64,000 nucleotides of DNA from an uncultured Burkholderiales bacterium (lineage in GTDB: Bacteria > Pseudomonadota > Gammaproteobacteria > Burkholderiales > Burkholderiaceae_C): the NCBI GenBank assembly GCA_903822825.1, contig CAIJQQ010000002.1, forward strand, positions 24,878 to 88,877, written 5' to 3'. The notes under the pieces are model-generated. The model saw only the letters and a list, made by a program, of their open reading frames with translations, did no database searches and was not told the origin of the DNA. Each line of letters begins with the position of its first letter. Position 1 is the first letter of the stretch. The position numbers were made by a program, and so were the translations under genes. Shown here piece after piece: positions 1 to 10,636 of this stretch.

Positions 1-2
1 CA

Positions 3-1358
<1,356 letters not shown>

Positions 1359-1373
1359 CGAAGTACACAGCCC

Positions 1374-2285
1374 ATGGCCCACATTTACATTTTTTCCCCT
1401 TCCAGCGCGGTGCGCGACAAAGTCGCTTTTCGACGCGGCATCAAGCGCCTGCAAGCCCAAGGGCACCGGGTCGAGGTAGATGAAGCGGCGCTGGTCAGCC
1501 ACATGCGTTTTGCGGGCGACGACGCCACACGCATCGCGGCCATCACCCGCGCTGCGACCAGCGGTGCAGATGTGGCGCTCATCTCCCGTGGCGGCTATGG
1601 GCTCACGCGCATCCTGCCCGCCTTGCCCTACAAACAGATCGCCAGAGCCATTGACGGCGGCATTCAGTTTGTGGGCCTGAGCGATTTCACGGCGTTCAAC
1701 CAGGCGGTGTTCGCCAAGACCGGCCGCATCACTTGGCAAGGTCCTGCATTGGGGGAGGATTTTGGCCCCAAACAGGCGCCCGACGACATCATGCAGGCCT
1801 GTTTTGACGATCTGTTGCTGGAGCAAGGCGAAGGCACGGGCTGGCAGTTGCCCAAGCTTGAAGCCGAGCGCCGTGTGTTGGTGAAAGACGCGCCGCTTTG
1901 GGGCGGTAACCTGTCGGTGTTGGTTTCTTTGCTGGGCACACCATACTTTGCGCAAGTCAAAGGGGGTGTGCTGTTCCTCGAAGACGTGGGTGAACACCCC
2001 TACCGCGTCGAGCGCATGCTCACGCAGCTGTTGCATGCGGGCGTCCTGGCCCAGCAAAAAGCGGTGCTGATCGGCCAGTTCAGCAACTACAAGCTGGTGC
2101 CCACGCACGACAAAGGCTTCAAGCTGGCCACCGTGGTCGAGTGGCTGCGCAGCCAGATCAAGGCCCCGGTGCTCACGGGCTTGCCCTTTGGTCATGTGGA
2201 GACCAAGGTGCTGCTGCCCGTTGGAGCCAAGGTGGACCTGGTCACCGAAGGGCGTGACGCGCTGATGGTTTGGGGCCACATTTGA
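1374..2285 (+). CDS. ldcA: LD-carboxypeptidase (muramoyltetrapeptide carboxypeptidase)
   Basis: This 303-residue protein is a peptidase family S66 enzyme. The family cleaves the L,D-bond before the terminal D-Ala of murein tetrapeptides during cytoplasmic peptidoglycan recycling. Visible landmarks are the Y/S-P-S-S start region, R-G-G-Y-G-L-T-R, the G-L-S-D-F-T segment carrying the expected nucleophilic Ser, a Glu in L-E-D-V-G-E, and the His in P-F-G-H-V near the C-terminus. There is no signal peptide, as expected for a cytosolic enzyme. It starts 15 bases after the tadA fusion and may share its transcript. A short CGCCAC/GTGGCG hairpin at 2295-2312 lies between it and the next gene but has no T-run. 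Confidence 0.9.
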   Translation: MAHIYIFSPSSAVRDKVAFRRGIKRLQAQGHRVEVDEAALVSHMRFAGDDATRIAAITRAATSGADVALISRGGYGLTRILPALPYKQIARAIDGGIQFVGLSDFTAFNQAVFAKTGRITWQGPALGEDFGPKQAPDDIMQACFDDLLLEQGEGTGWQLPKLEAERRVLVKDAPLWGGNLSVLVSLLGTPYFAQVKGGVLFLEDVGEHPYRVERMLTQLLHAGVLAQQKAVLIGQFSNYKLVPTHDKGFKLATVVEWLRSQIKAPVLTGLPFGHVETKVLLPVGAKVDLVTEGRDALMVWGHI

Positions 2286-2339
2286 GCCTTTGATCGCCAC
2301 CTCGCTGTGGCGTGATTCATAAAAATCTGGAGAGAGACG

Positions 2340-4817
2340 ATGAAGTGGTTGGCACGCGCCGGGCTGGTGGCCCTGCTGGCTTTGTTGGTGTCGGGTGGTG
2401 TGTTGAATGTGGCCGCTTTGCGCAGCCTGCCGCAGCTCGATGGTCAGTTGAGCCTGAAAGGGCTGGGTGCCGAAGTCAAGGTCACCCGCGACGCGTCTGA
2501 CGTCACACACATCGAGGCGGCCAGTGCTTTGGATGCTTGGCGCGCCATCGGCTTCATCCATGCGCAAGAGCGTGGTTGGCAACTGGAGTTCAACCGCCGA
2601 CTGATGCGCGGTGAGTTGTCCGAAATTTTGGGAGCAGCCACACTGGACACGGACAAGTTGATGCGCACCTTGGGCATCATGCAGGCCGCGCGTGAGCAGC
2701 TCAAGGGTCTGTCCGAGCCGACGCGGGCGGCCTTGCAGGCTTACAGCGAGGGCATTGGCCAGGCCCATGCTGTGGGCGCCGCAGGCCGTTCGCCCGAGTT
2801 CCGCATTTTGGGCGTGAAGGCGGGTGGCCACTTGGGCATGCCCTGGACCCCTGAAGACTCGGTCGGCTGGGCGCTGATGATGGCGCTCGATCTGGGCGGC
2901 AACTGGGGCAACGAGTTCGCCCGCTTCAGCGCTTCGCAAGTCTTGAACCACGAGCAGCTCTGGGAATTGATGCCCGCCTATCCCGGTGAAGATCCTGCCA
3001 CCTGGGTGAACTTGCCCAGCCTTTATGAACGGCTCGGCGCGCACGCCAACGTCCCCAAAACCGCACAAGCACAAGCTCGGCCAGCCAGCGCCATCGCGCA
3101 GTGGTCGCAAGACTGGGTGCGGGACGCGGGCACCCTTGACGGCAAAGGCAGCAACAACTGGGTGGTGCCGGGCAGCCACACCGCGAGCGGCAAACCCCTG
3201 TTGGCCAACGATCCGCACTTGGCGCTCAGTGCCCCTGCCATTTGGTACTTTGCGCATCTGAAAGCCCCGTCGGGTGAGGTGGGCGGTGTGCAACACCCGG
3301 CGCTGGACGTGATGGGTGCCACCCTGCCTGGCATGCCCTTTGTGGTGTTGGGCCGCACGAAGGGGGTGGCCTGGGGTTTCACCAACACGGGGCCCGATGT
3401 GCAGGATTTGTACCTTGAAGAAATCGATCCGGCCAACCCAGGTCAGTACCGAGTGCCTGAGGGCACTTCTGCGTTCAAGACCCGTCAGGAAGTCATTCAG
3501 GTCAAAGGGCAGGGCGCAGTGAACATCACCGTGCGCAGCACCCGTCACGGCCCGGTGGTGAGCGATGTGCAACCCCAATACCAAGGGGTGCTCAATACCC
3601 AGCGCTACGCCATGGCCTTGCGTTGGGCAGCGCTCGAAACCGACAACCGCTCGATGGAGGCTGGCATGCAGGCGAATTGGGCCCAAACTGTGGCCGAGTT
3701 GCAGTCGGCTTTTGCCGTGCACCACTCGCCCATGCAAAGCGTGGTGATGGCCGACACGCAAGGCCAAGTGGGTTTCAAGGCGGTAGGTAAAGTGCCCCTG
3801 CGGCATTCAGACAACGATTTGAAAGGCGTGGCCCCGGCCCCGGGCTGGTTGTCTCAATACGACTGGGCGGGTTGGTTGCCCTACGATCAGAACCCGACGC
3901 TGAGCCATGCGCAGATCGAACAAAAAGGTTGGCAGGCCACGGCCAACCAGAACATATTGCCTCCGGGCTACAAGCACTTCATTGGCTCGGACTGGACCAC
4001 GCCCGAGCGCTTTGACCGCATCACGCAGTTGCTCTCGGCGACCGACAAACACGACAGCGACAGCTTTGCCCGCATCCAGAACGATGTGGTGTCTTTGGGG
4101 GCCAAGGCGCTGCTGCCTCACGCACTCAAGGCGCAGCCTTCGCACCGCTTGGGCGCTGAGGCACTGGACTTGCTCAAAAACTTTGATGGCCGCATGACCC
4201 AGGACACTTCAGCGGGTTTGATCCTCAACGTCTGGGCACATGAGTTGACAGTGGACATGCTCAGCCCAGCCTTGGGCGATGTGCGTTTCCAGTCCCTGTA
4301 TGGCAAGCGGCATTTCAGGGCTGGCTTGATCGGCATCTTGGAGCGGCCTGACCCGTTTTGGTGTGGTGCACAAGGCTGCGATAAAGCGGTATCACTTGCC
4401 CTCGACAAAGCTTTGACCCGCATCGAACGACTTCAAGGTGACCAGCCCTCGCAGTGGCGCTGGGCCGCCATGCACCCGGCCATCAGCAGCCACAGACCGT
4501 TTGGCAAGGTGCCTGTGCTCAACCGTTTGTTCGACGAGCGAGTAGAAAGCGCAGGCGACATTTTCACCGTCAACGTGGGCCAGTACTGGGCCAACGACAA
4601 GACCGAGCCCTTTGCCAACCGCCATGCCGCATCGCTTCGGGCCATCTACGATCTGGCGAATTTGGAGCAATCGCGCTTCGTTTACCAGACCGGGCAATCG
4701 GGCCACCCGGCCTCACCACGCAGCCGCAACATGGCGCCCTTGTGGGCGTCAGGCCAATATTTGCCCTTGCAAATGCAGCCGCGCCAGGTTCAGCACCAGT
4801 TGGTGTTGCAGCCTTGA
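2340..4817 (+). CDS. Penicillin acylase family protein (Ntn hydrolase)
   Basis: This 825-residue protein has an N-terminal hydrophobic export segment (about residues 5-28) and the organisation of penicillin amidase precursors: alpha chain, spacer, then a beta chain whose N-terminal Ser is the nucleophile after autocleavage. The nucleophile motif G-S-N-N-W is seen with Ser at residue 271. The following G-S-H-T-A-S-G-K-P and N-D-P-H-L stretches are also typical. Family members cleave amide bonds in penicillins, cephalosporins or N-acyl-homoserine lactones in the periplasm, and the sequence alone does not decide which. The start is supported by GGAGAGA eleven bases upstream. It converges on the oxidoreductase gene downstream. 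Confidence 0.9.
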   Translation: MKWLARAGLVALLALLVSGGVLNVAALRSLPQLDGQLSLKGLGAEVKVTRDASDVTHIEAASALDAWRAIGFIHAQERGWQLEFNRRLMRGELSEILGAATLDTDKLMRTLGIMQAAREQLKGLSEPTRAALQAYSEGIGQAHAVGAAGRSPEFRILGVKAGGHLGMPWTPEDSVGWALMMALDLGGNWGNEFARFSASQVLNHEQLWELMPAYPGEDPATWVNLPSLYERLGAHANVPKTAQAQARPASAIAQWSQDWVRDAGTLDGKGSNNWVVPGSHTASGKPLLANDPHLALSAPAIWYFAHLKAPSGEVGGVQHPALDVMGATLPGMPFVVLGRTKGVAWGFTNTGPDVQDLYLEEIDPANPGQYRVPEGTSAFKTRQEVIQVKGQGAVNITVRSTRHGPVVSDVQPQYQGVLNTQRYAMALRWAALETDNRSMEAGMQANWAQTVAELQSAFAVHHSPMQSVVMADTQGQVGFKAVGKVPLRHSDNDLKGVAPAPGWLSQYDWAGWLPYDQNPTLSHAQIEQKGWQATANQNILPPGYKHFIGSDWTTPERFDRITQLLSATDKHDSDSFARIQNDVVSLGAKALLPHALKAQPSHRLGAEALDLLKNFDGRMTQDTSAGLILNVWAHELTVDMLSPALGDVRFQSLYGKRHFRAGLIGILERPDPFWCGAQGCDKAVSLALDKALTRIERLQGDQPSQWRWAAMHPAISSHRPFGKVPVLNRLFDERVESAGDIFTVNVGQYWANDKTEPFANRHAASLRAIYDLANLEQSRFVYQTGQSGHPASPRSRNMAPLWASGQYLPLQMQPRQVQHQLVLQP

Positions 4818-4841
4818 CGTTGTACTTGGCTGCGCAAGCGC

Positions 4842-7112
4842 TCAGGTGGTCATTTGCAGCGGCAAGCTGCGCAGGCGTTTGCCCGTCAAGGCAAAGAGCG
4901 CATTGGCCACAGCGGGTGCCACCGGGGGCAGGGCTGGCTCGCCCACGCCCTCGGGGTGGGCGGTGCTGGCCACGATGTGGGTTTCAACCTCTGGGCAGTC
5001 TGCGAAACGCAAAGCCGGGTAGTCGTTGAAGTTGGACTGCTTGACGCGCCCATTTTCAATGTCGATGCGGCCATAAAGCGCGGCCGACAATCCGTACACC
5101 ACCGAACTTTCGACCTGCTGAGCAATCGTGTTGGGGTTGACCGCCAGGCCGCAGTCGATGGCGCACACCACGCGGTGCACGGTGATCTTGCCTTGTTCGT
5201 TCACGGACACTTCGGCCACCTGGGCCACCAATGAGCCAAAGGATTCGTGCAGGGCAATGCCCCGGGCTTTTCGCGAGCCATCGGGGGCAGGGGAGAGCGG
5301 CTTGCCCCAGCCTGCCTTGCTGGCTGCCAGTTCGAGCACTGCCTTTTGTCGGGGGTGTTGGGCCAGCAAGTCGAGACGGTATTGCAAAGGATCTGCCTTG
5401 GCAGCGTGGGCGCATTCGTCGACAAAGCTTTCCTTGAAAAAGGCCTGGTGCGAATGCCCGACCGAGCGCCAGTAGCCAATCGGAACGGGCAACTCCACCG
5501 TCACATGGCCCACGCGCACGTTGGGGAACTCGTAAGCCACATCGTAGGAACCTTCGGAGGTGGTTTTGTCTGGCCCCATGCCGGGCATGCCCACGTTGCG
5601 CGGCAAAAAGTTGGGCGTGATCGCCTGGCCTGCCGAGACATTGCGCCATGCAGCGATGCGCCCTTGGGCGTCCAGACCGGCTTCGAACCGCGACACGCAA
5701 GCCGGGCGGTAAAAGTCGTGTTGGGTGTCTTCTTCGCGGCTCCACAGCACCTGCACCGGGCGGCCCTTGAAAGCTTTGGCAACTGTCGCGGCTTGCGCCA
5801 CCACATCGACCTCGAGCCTGCGGCCAAAGCCGCCACCCAGGTAGGTCAAATGCATGTCGACCTGCTCGTCCTTGAGGCCCAGGGCCTTGGCCGCAGCTTG
5901 GCGGGCGAGACCGGGCACCTGCGTGGGCACCCACACGGTGGCTTTGTCCCCGTCAAACTGCACCGTGCAGTTCATGGGCTCCATGGTGGCGTGGGCCAAG
6001 CAGGGCGCGCTGTATTGGGCTTCGAGTTTGGTGTTCGCGCTGCTCAGTGCCTGCTGCACATCGCCGGTTTTCCAAAACCCGAAACCGTCGTCTTCTTGGG
6101 CGGCCTTCGCCAGTTGGGCTTGCACACCGCTGCTGGAGATGCTCGCCATGGGGCCGTCGTCGTACGTCACCTTGAGCACTTGGAGCGCCTTGCGCGCCTG
6201 CCAATACTGCTCAGCCACCACGGCCACACCGCCGCTGCTGCCATGGGCCACAGGCAAAATCACCACGCCTTTCACGCCGGGCATGGCTTTGGCTTGCGTG
6301 TCATCCACTGTGTTGACCGTGCCACCCAGCGCGGGCGACATGCTCACGGCCGCGTGCAGCATCCCAGGCAGCTTCACATCGAGCCCAAAAATGGCGGAAC
6401 CATCGACCTTGGATGCGCTGTCGTTGCGCGGCATCGCCTTGCCAATGAGGGTGAATTCATTGGGCGATTTGAGTGTGAATTTCTCGGCGGGTTGCGGCTT
6501 GGGGCCCAGCCATTGGACTGCGTTCGCAAAGTTCGCAGTCTGGCCGCCTGGGCCTTTGAAAACGCCTTGATGGACGGTGATTTGATCGGCTGGCACGGAC
6601 CACTGTTTGGCCACGGCCTGCACCAAAGTGGCGCGGGTCACGGCAGCCGCTTCGCGCATGGGCAGCCACAGGTCCTTGGTGCTCGACGAGCCGCCCGTCA
6701 TCATGATGCCCAACTGCCCCATGAGGCCCGACACCACCCAGCGTGCGCTGCGTGCCAGGGTGCCTTGGTCATCGGGCCGAAAAGGCAGTCCATCGGCCAT
6801 GGCAGCGATGTTGCCGTAGACCTTGTCGACAGGGGCGTTTTCCGTTTTGATCTGATCCCAAGCGCAGTCCAGTTCTTCGGCGACGAGCATCATCAGACCC
6901 GTGTGAATGCCTTGGCCCATCTCGGCTTTGGAGAGCACGACGGTGACTGAGCCGTCGCTCCCGACTTTGACCCAGCCGTTGAGCGCCAGTTGACCTTGTT
7001 CCAAGGGCAGTTGGCCATTGCGCAGTTGTTGGCGGTTGGTGCTGCAGCCCACGGCGAATCCGCCAGCGGTCAGCGTGGCCGCGATCAGAAGGTAACGCCG
7101 ATTGATTTTCAT
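4842..7112 (-). CDS. Molybdopterin-binding oxidoreductase, IorB-like large subunit
   Basis: The 756-residue protein matches the xanthine dehydrogenase superfamily large subunit of the isoquinoline 1-oxidoreductase beta (IorB) or membrane-bound aldehyde dehydrogenase type. It starts with an N-R-R-Y-L-L segment and a hydrophobic stretch ending at Cys23, which resembles a Tat-type and possibly lipoprotein signal. The L-G-G-G-F-G-R-R-L motif, S-A-G-Q-A and the C-terminal G-V-G-E-P-A-L-P-P motif (with the expected active-site Glu) are seen. This family hydroxylates N-heterocycles or oxidises aldehydes using a Mo cofactor. The usual 2Fe-2S small subunit (IorA) and cytochrome c partner are not adjacent: the neighbours are a penicillin acylase and an ankyrin protein. 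Confidence 0.85.
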   Translation of the reverse strand: MKINRRYLLIAATLTAGGFAVGCSTNRQQLRNGQLPLEQGQLALNGWVKVGSDGSVTVVLSKAEMGQGIHTGLMMLVAEELDCAWDQIKTENAPVDKVYGNIAAMADGLPFRPDDQGTLARSARWVVSGLMGQLGIMMTGGSSSTKDLWLPMREAAAVTRATLVQAVAKQWSVPADQITVHQGVFKGPGGQTANFANAVQWLGPKPQPAEKFTLKSPNEFTLIGKAMPRNDSASKVDGSAIFGLDVKLPGMLHAAVSMSPALGGTVNTVDDTQAKAMPGVKGVVILPVAHGSSGGVAVVAEQYWQARKALQVLKVTYDDGPMASISSSGVQAQLAKAAQEDDGFGFWKTGDVQQALSSANTKLEAQYSAPCLAHATMEPMNCTVQFDGDKATVWVPTQVPGLARQAAAKALGLKDEQVDMHLTYLGGGFGRRLEVDVVAQAATVAKAFKGRPVQVLWSREEDTQHDFYRPACVSRFEAGLDAQGRIAAWRNVSAGQAITPNFLPRNVGMPGMGPDKTTSEGSYDVAYEFPNVRVGHVTVELPVPIGYWRSVGHSHQAFFKESFVDECAHAAKADPLQYRLDLLAQHPRQKAVLELAASKAGWGKPLSPAPDGSRKARGIALHESFGSLVAQVAEVSVNEQGKITVHRVVCAIDCGLAVNPNTIAQQVESSVVYGLSAALYGRIDIENGRVKQSNFNDYPALRFADCPEVETHIVASTAHPEGVGEPALPPVAPAVANALFALTGKRLRSLPLQMTT

Positions 7113-7392
7113 CTGAACCCACTTTCATATAGCCCGGCAGGGCAACAGCTTGCATTAGAGCCTGAAAGTACTGTGGTCGGTCAAGAGCTTTGTCCAACAC
7201 AGGACATCACCAAACCAAACCCAAGCGTTTCACAGATTCAGGCGTGGAATTCCAAACGAATTTTCAGATCCTTTACTTAACATAATATACATCGTATGAA
7301 GTTAATAAAAGGTGAGAACAGACCACACATGGGGCCCTGACATTCGCCCCATGCAGCCTCTGCGCTCAAGCCCTGGCATGTCTGACAAACGT
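7113..7392. other. Intergenic region with AT-rich promoter-like part and a hairpin
   Basis: No gene is seen in these 280 bases. Around 7265-7310 the sequence is AT-rich and on the minus strand contains TATATT and TATTAT boxes that could serve as a -10 element for the oxidoreductase gene. At 7328-7353 an 8-bp inverted repeat CATGGGGC / GCCCCATG lies just downstream of the ankyrin gene's stop. It could mark the 3' end of the ankyrin transcript, but it lacks an adjacent T-run. Confidence 0.4.
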
Positions 7393-8106
7393 TCAGCGGC
7401 CAGCCGCTGGTGTTGGCTGTGATGTAGCCGCCGCTTTTTTGCGCGCTTCGCGTGCCGCCTCACGGCGCAGGCCTTCTTGCATCAATTCGATGTTGTTGGG
7501 CCGGTTGCCGCGTTGCGCAAAGTCCAGCGCCGTCATGTTGGCACCGTTCTTGATCTGCAGATCGGCACCCGCCTGGATCAGGTGCTTCACGGCCTCTGGG
7601 CTGCCATACATGGCGGCCATCATCAGCGGCGTTGTGCCGTTGGGCGACTCGGCGTCAATGTAGGCGCTGTTGTCGAGCAGATATTCGATCACAGGCACGT
7701 GGCCACCCGTGGCCGCGTAATGCAGCGGCGTCCAGCCGGTTTTGTTGATGTCTGCATCGCGGTCCACCAGCTTTTTGACCCAATCCAGCTGACCGCGCAA
7801 GGCAGCCAACATCAAGGGGCTTTCGTCCTGGGCATTTCGAACTTCGATTTTGGTCTGTGGCCAGCTGATCAGCACATCCACCACCTTGGGCGCAGGCACG
7901 CGCAAGGCCAACATCAAGGCCGGATTGCCTTCGGGGTTGACGGTGTTGGGATCGAAACCACGTTGCAACAAGACCTGAACCCCGCGTGGATCATCGCTCA
8001 AAATGGCTCGAAAAAAGTCGTCGTAAGCACCCGCAAAGGATAGGCTAAAAAAAGGTAAAAATCCAATAAAAACAATAGATTTTTTGATTTTATTAAAGTT
8101 AAACAT
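7393..8106 (-). CDS. Ankyrin repeat protein with signal peptide
   Basis: A 237-residue protein with an N-terminal hydrophobic export signal (about residues 9-26, ending ...S-F-A-G-A) followed by about five ankyrin repeats. Repeat hallmarks such as G-N-P-A-L-M-L-A, G-W-T-P-L-H-Y-A-A-T-G-G-H and G-T-T-P-L-M-M-A-A are visible. The C-terminus is charged and Ala-rich. Ankyrin repeats mediate protein-protein contacts, and periplasmic examples are common in Burkholderiales; the partner here is unknown. It starts 8 bases after the tatD stop and probably ends the mltG-tmk-holB-tatD transcript. The first ~90 bases are noticeably AT-rich compared with the neighbourhood. Confidence 0.85.
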   Translation of the reverse strand: MFNFNKIKKSIVFIGFLPFFSLSFAGAYDDFFRAILSDDPRGVQVLLQRGFDPNTVNPEGNPALMLALRVPAPKVVDVLISWPQTKIEVRNAQDESPLMLAALRGQLDWVKKLVDRDADINKTGWTPLHYAATGGHVPVIEYLLDNSAYIDAESPNGTTPLMMAAMYGSPEAVKHLIQAGADLQIKNGANMTALDFAQRGNRPNNIELMQEGLRREAAREARKKAAATSQPTPAAGR

Positions 8107-8114
8107 TTAATGTT

Positions 8115-8933
8115 TTACTTGAAGATTGAAGCGGCTGTTCGTGCAAAAAGACGGTGGAAATTGGACGCCGTGAGGGCGCCGATCGCCTCAGTGGAGGTGC
8201 CACGCAGCTCCCCCAGCAGCTTGGCCACATAGGGCACGTAAGACGGGTTGTTGGTCTTGCCACGGTACGGTACGGGGGCCAGATAGGGGCTGTCGGTCTC
8301 GATCAGCAGGCGGTCATCGGGCACAAAAGCCGCCACTTCTCGCAGGTCGGCCGCAGACTTGAAGGTCAGAATGCCTGAAAACGAGATGTAGAAACCCAGG
8401 TCCAGCGCGGCACGGGCCACCTGTTGGCTTTCGGTGAAGCAATGGAAAACTCCGCACGCCGAGCTGGCCGAGCCGTCTTCGCCCTCTTCCTTGAGGATGG
8501 CGATGGTGTCGTCCGACGCTTGGCGGGTGTGTATGACCATGGGCAAACCGGTCTGGCGCGCCGCCCGGATGTGGGTGCGAAAGCGCTCGCGCTGCCACTC
8601 CAGATCGGCCACGGTGCGGCCGCCCTTGCGCTCGTCCATTTGGTAGTAATCCAGCCCGGTCTCGCCAATGGCCACCACCTTGGGCCGGGCCGCGCCGTCA
8701 ATCAACTCCTGCAAGCTGGGCTCGTGCACGCCCTCGTTGTCAGGGTGCACGCCCACCGTGGCCCACAGGTGCGGGTGCGCGGCAGCCAGCCCTTGCACGC
8801 TGTCGAACTCCTCCATCGTGGTGCAGATGCACATGGCCTGGTGGACCTGCGCTGCATGCATGGCGGCCAGGATGTCATCGAGCTGGCTGCGCAGCTCGGG
8901 AAAATTCAAATGGCAGTGGGAATCAATGAACAT
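8115..8933 (-). CDS. tatD: TatD family metal-dependent DNase
   Basis: This 272-residue protein is a TatD-family TIM-barrel hydrolase (3'-5' DNase and repair-associated nuclease in characterised members). Metal ligands are visible in order: D-S-H-C-H-L at the N-terminus, E in G-E-T-G-L-D-Y, H in V-I-H-T-R, H in V-F-H-C-F-T, and D in I-E-T-D-S-P-Y-L-A-P. Its length fits the family. It lies 12 bases downstream of holB. In many beta-proteobacteria a PilZ-domain gene sits between these two, and it is absent here. Confidence 0.92.
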   Translation of the reverse strand: MFIDSHCHLNFPELRSQLDDILAAMHAAQVHQAMCICTTMEEFDSVQGLAAAHPHLWATVGVHPDNEGVHEPSLQELIDGAARPKVVAIGETGLDYYQMDERKGGRTVADLEWQRERFRTHIRAARQTGLPMVIHTRQASDDTIAILKEEGEDGSASSACGVFHCFTESQQVARAALDLGFYISFSGILTFKSAADLREVAAFVPDDRLLIETDSPYLAPVPYRGKTNNPSYVPYVAKLLGELRGTSTEAIGALTASNFHRLFARTAASIFK

Positions 8934-8945
8934 GTTGTGGGGTCA

Positions 8946-9950
8946 TCAGGTGCGGGCCAGCAGTGTTTGGCGGGCATCGTTGGCCAGTGCTTCGAGCATC
9001 AGACCCGCATTGAAAGGGTGTTCGGCCGTGCGGGCCGACTGCATCAGGCGCTTGAACCAGTCGGTCAGCGTCTTGAGCGAGGCATTGCAGGCGGGCAACT
9101 GCTCGCTGGTGAAAAAACGAGGCGCGGCGCCGCTTTGGCGCAGCACCAGGTCGTGGCAAAGCTTTTGCAGCGCGTCGATGGCCTGTGCGGGCGACAGGTC
9201 GGACAAATGCCCAGCTTGTCCTTGCATCATGGCTTTGGGCAAGGTCGCCCACCAGGCGGGCGACAGGCCCAGAGCCGACTGGCGCAGCACATCGTTGGGG
9301 CGTCCTCCCGCGCTGCGCAGCAGACCTTCGGCCAGAGGGCCTTGAACGCCCTGCTCGCCCAGCCAAGTCAAAGCTTCAGCCTCGGCAGGCCAAGTCAAGG
9401 TGTGCGCCAGGCAACGGCTGCGGATCGTGGGCAGCAGTTGGTGCGCCGCTTCTGTGGCCAACACGAAGCGCACATCGCCCGGCGGCTCCTCCAGTGTCTT
9501 GAGCAAGGCGTTGGCCGTGATCGCGTTCATGCGCTCGGCCGGGAACACCAGCACGGCCTTGCCGCGACCCCGCGCATCGGTGCGCTGGGCAAACTCGACC
9601 AGATCGCGCATGGCCTCGACGCGGATTTCTTTGCTGGGTTTGCGTTTTTTGTCGTCGATCTCGGCCTGCGCTTTTTCAGACAGCGGCCAGCCCAGTTCCA
9701 TCATTTTGGTTTCGGGCATCAGCACGGCCAGGTCGGCGTGGGTGCGCACGGCAATGGCGTGGCAGCTCGGGCAGTCGCCACACGCGCCCTGCGCAGTGGG
9801 CTTTTCGCAGAGCCAGGCCGAGACCAAAGCCAGGGCCAATTCGTATTGGCCCAGACCCGACGGGCCTTGCAGCATCCAGGCGTGGCCGCGCTGGGCCAAC
9901 AAATCGGTCACTTGCCGTGCAATCCACGGCGCATTCAAGACGGCACTCAT
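8946..9950 (-). CDS. holB: DNA polymerase III delta' subunit
   Basis: The 334-residue protein is the delta' clamp-loader subunit. G-P-S-G-L-G-Q-Y replaces a true Walker A (no GKS/T), as expected for delta', which does not hydrolyse ATP. A Cys cluster C-G-D-C-P-S-C matches the zinc-binding module. T-L-E-E-P-P is the expected segment in the AAA+ core. The ATG at 9950 was preferred over the one at 9971: it has GAGGA at proper spacing and forms a 4-base ATGA overlap with the tmk stop, suggesting translational coupling. Confidence 0.92.
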   Translation of the reverse strand: MSAVLNAPWIARQVTDLLAQRGHAWMLQGPSGLGQYELALALVSAWLCEKPTAQGACGDCPSCHAIAVRTHADLAVLMPETKMMELGWPLSEKAQAEIDDKKRKPSKEIRVEAMRDLVEFAQRTDARGRGKAVLVFPAERMNAITANALLKTLEEPPGDVRFVLATEAAHQLLPTIRSRCLAHTLTWPAEAEALTWLGEQGVQGPLAEGLLRSAGGRPNDVLRQSALGLSPAWWATLPKAMMQGQAGHLSDLSPAQAIDALQKLCHDLVLRQSGAAPRFFTSEQLPACNASLKTLTDWFKRLMQSARTAEHPFNAGLMLEALANDARQTLLART

Positions 9951-10588
9951 GTGGGGGTCCTCGAATACCATGAGGTGACGACCAGGGCCACATCGTCCCC
10001 AACCGCCTCACGGCTTTGAGCCGCATCGATGCGGGCAAAGCGGGAGGGCATCTCTTCTTGTCGTCTGGCGTAACCCGCCCGCACGGCAGCAAAAAAGTCA
10101 GCCGGTTGCGACTCGAACTTGTCGGGCACGCGGGCCGAGGCCAGCCGTTCGGCGGCAATTTGCGGGTCCAGATCGAACCACACGGTCAAATCGGGTTGGC
10201 GCAAAGCGCCTTGAGCCGTGGTCTGCACCATGCTTTCGAGCTGAGCCAACACCTGCCAGTCAAAGCCCCTGCCACCGCCCTGGTAGGCAAAGGTCGCGTC
10301 GGTGAAGCGGTCGCACAGCACCACATCGCCCCGCGCCAGCGCAGGCTCAATCACCTGCACCAAGTGCTCGCGGCGCGCTGCAAACATCAAGAGCGCCTCG
10401 GTCAGCGCGTCCATGGGATCGTGGAGGACCAGTTCGCGCAGCTTTTCAGACAGCGGGGTGCCGCCCGGCTCTCGGGTCAACACCACCGGTCTGCCTGCCT
10501 GGCGAAACAGCGCGGCCACGCGCTCGATATGCGTGGATTTGCCTGCACCGTCAATGCCTTCAAAGCTGATGAACAAACCGCGTGTCAT
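9947..10588 (-). CDS. tmk: Thymidylate kinase
   Basis: A 213-residue dTMP kinase that phosphorylates dTMP to dTDP with ATP. The P-loop [11 protein letters not shown], the substrate motif [11 protein letters not shown] and the D-R-F-T-D-A-T segment are all present. It overlaps holB by 4 bases, the common mltG-tmk-holB order. The length is normal for the family. Confidence 0.95.
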   Translation of the reverse strand: MTRGLFISFEGIDGAGKSTHIERVAALFRQAGRPVVLTREPGGTPLSEKLRELVLHDPMDALTEALLMFAARREHLVQVIEPALARGDVVLCDRFTDATFAYQGGGRGFDWQVLAQLESMVQTTAQGALRQPDLTVWFDLDPQIAAERLASARVPDKFESQPADFFAAVRAGYARRQEEMPSRFARIDAAQSREAVGDDVALVVTSWYSRTPT

Positions 10589-10636
10589 AGGTGTGTGTTG
10601 CGAAAACCCGATTGTGGCAGGCTCAGTTGTTGCTGC

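Noticed and set aside
5247..6950. A long open frame opposite the molybdoenzyme gene, and similar frames opposite livM, the esterase and other genes
   Set aside because: They mirror the codon bias of a clear protein gene on the other strand and show no recognisable family features.
7328..7353. Hairpin considered as an intrinsic terminator
   Set aside because: The stem is good but no T-run follows it in the direction of transcription.
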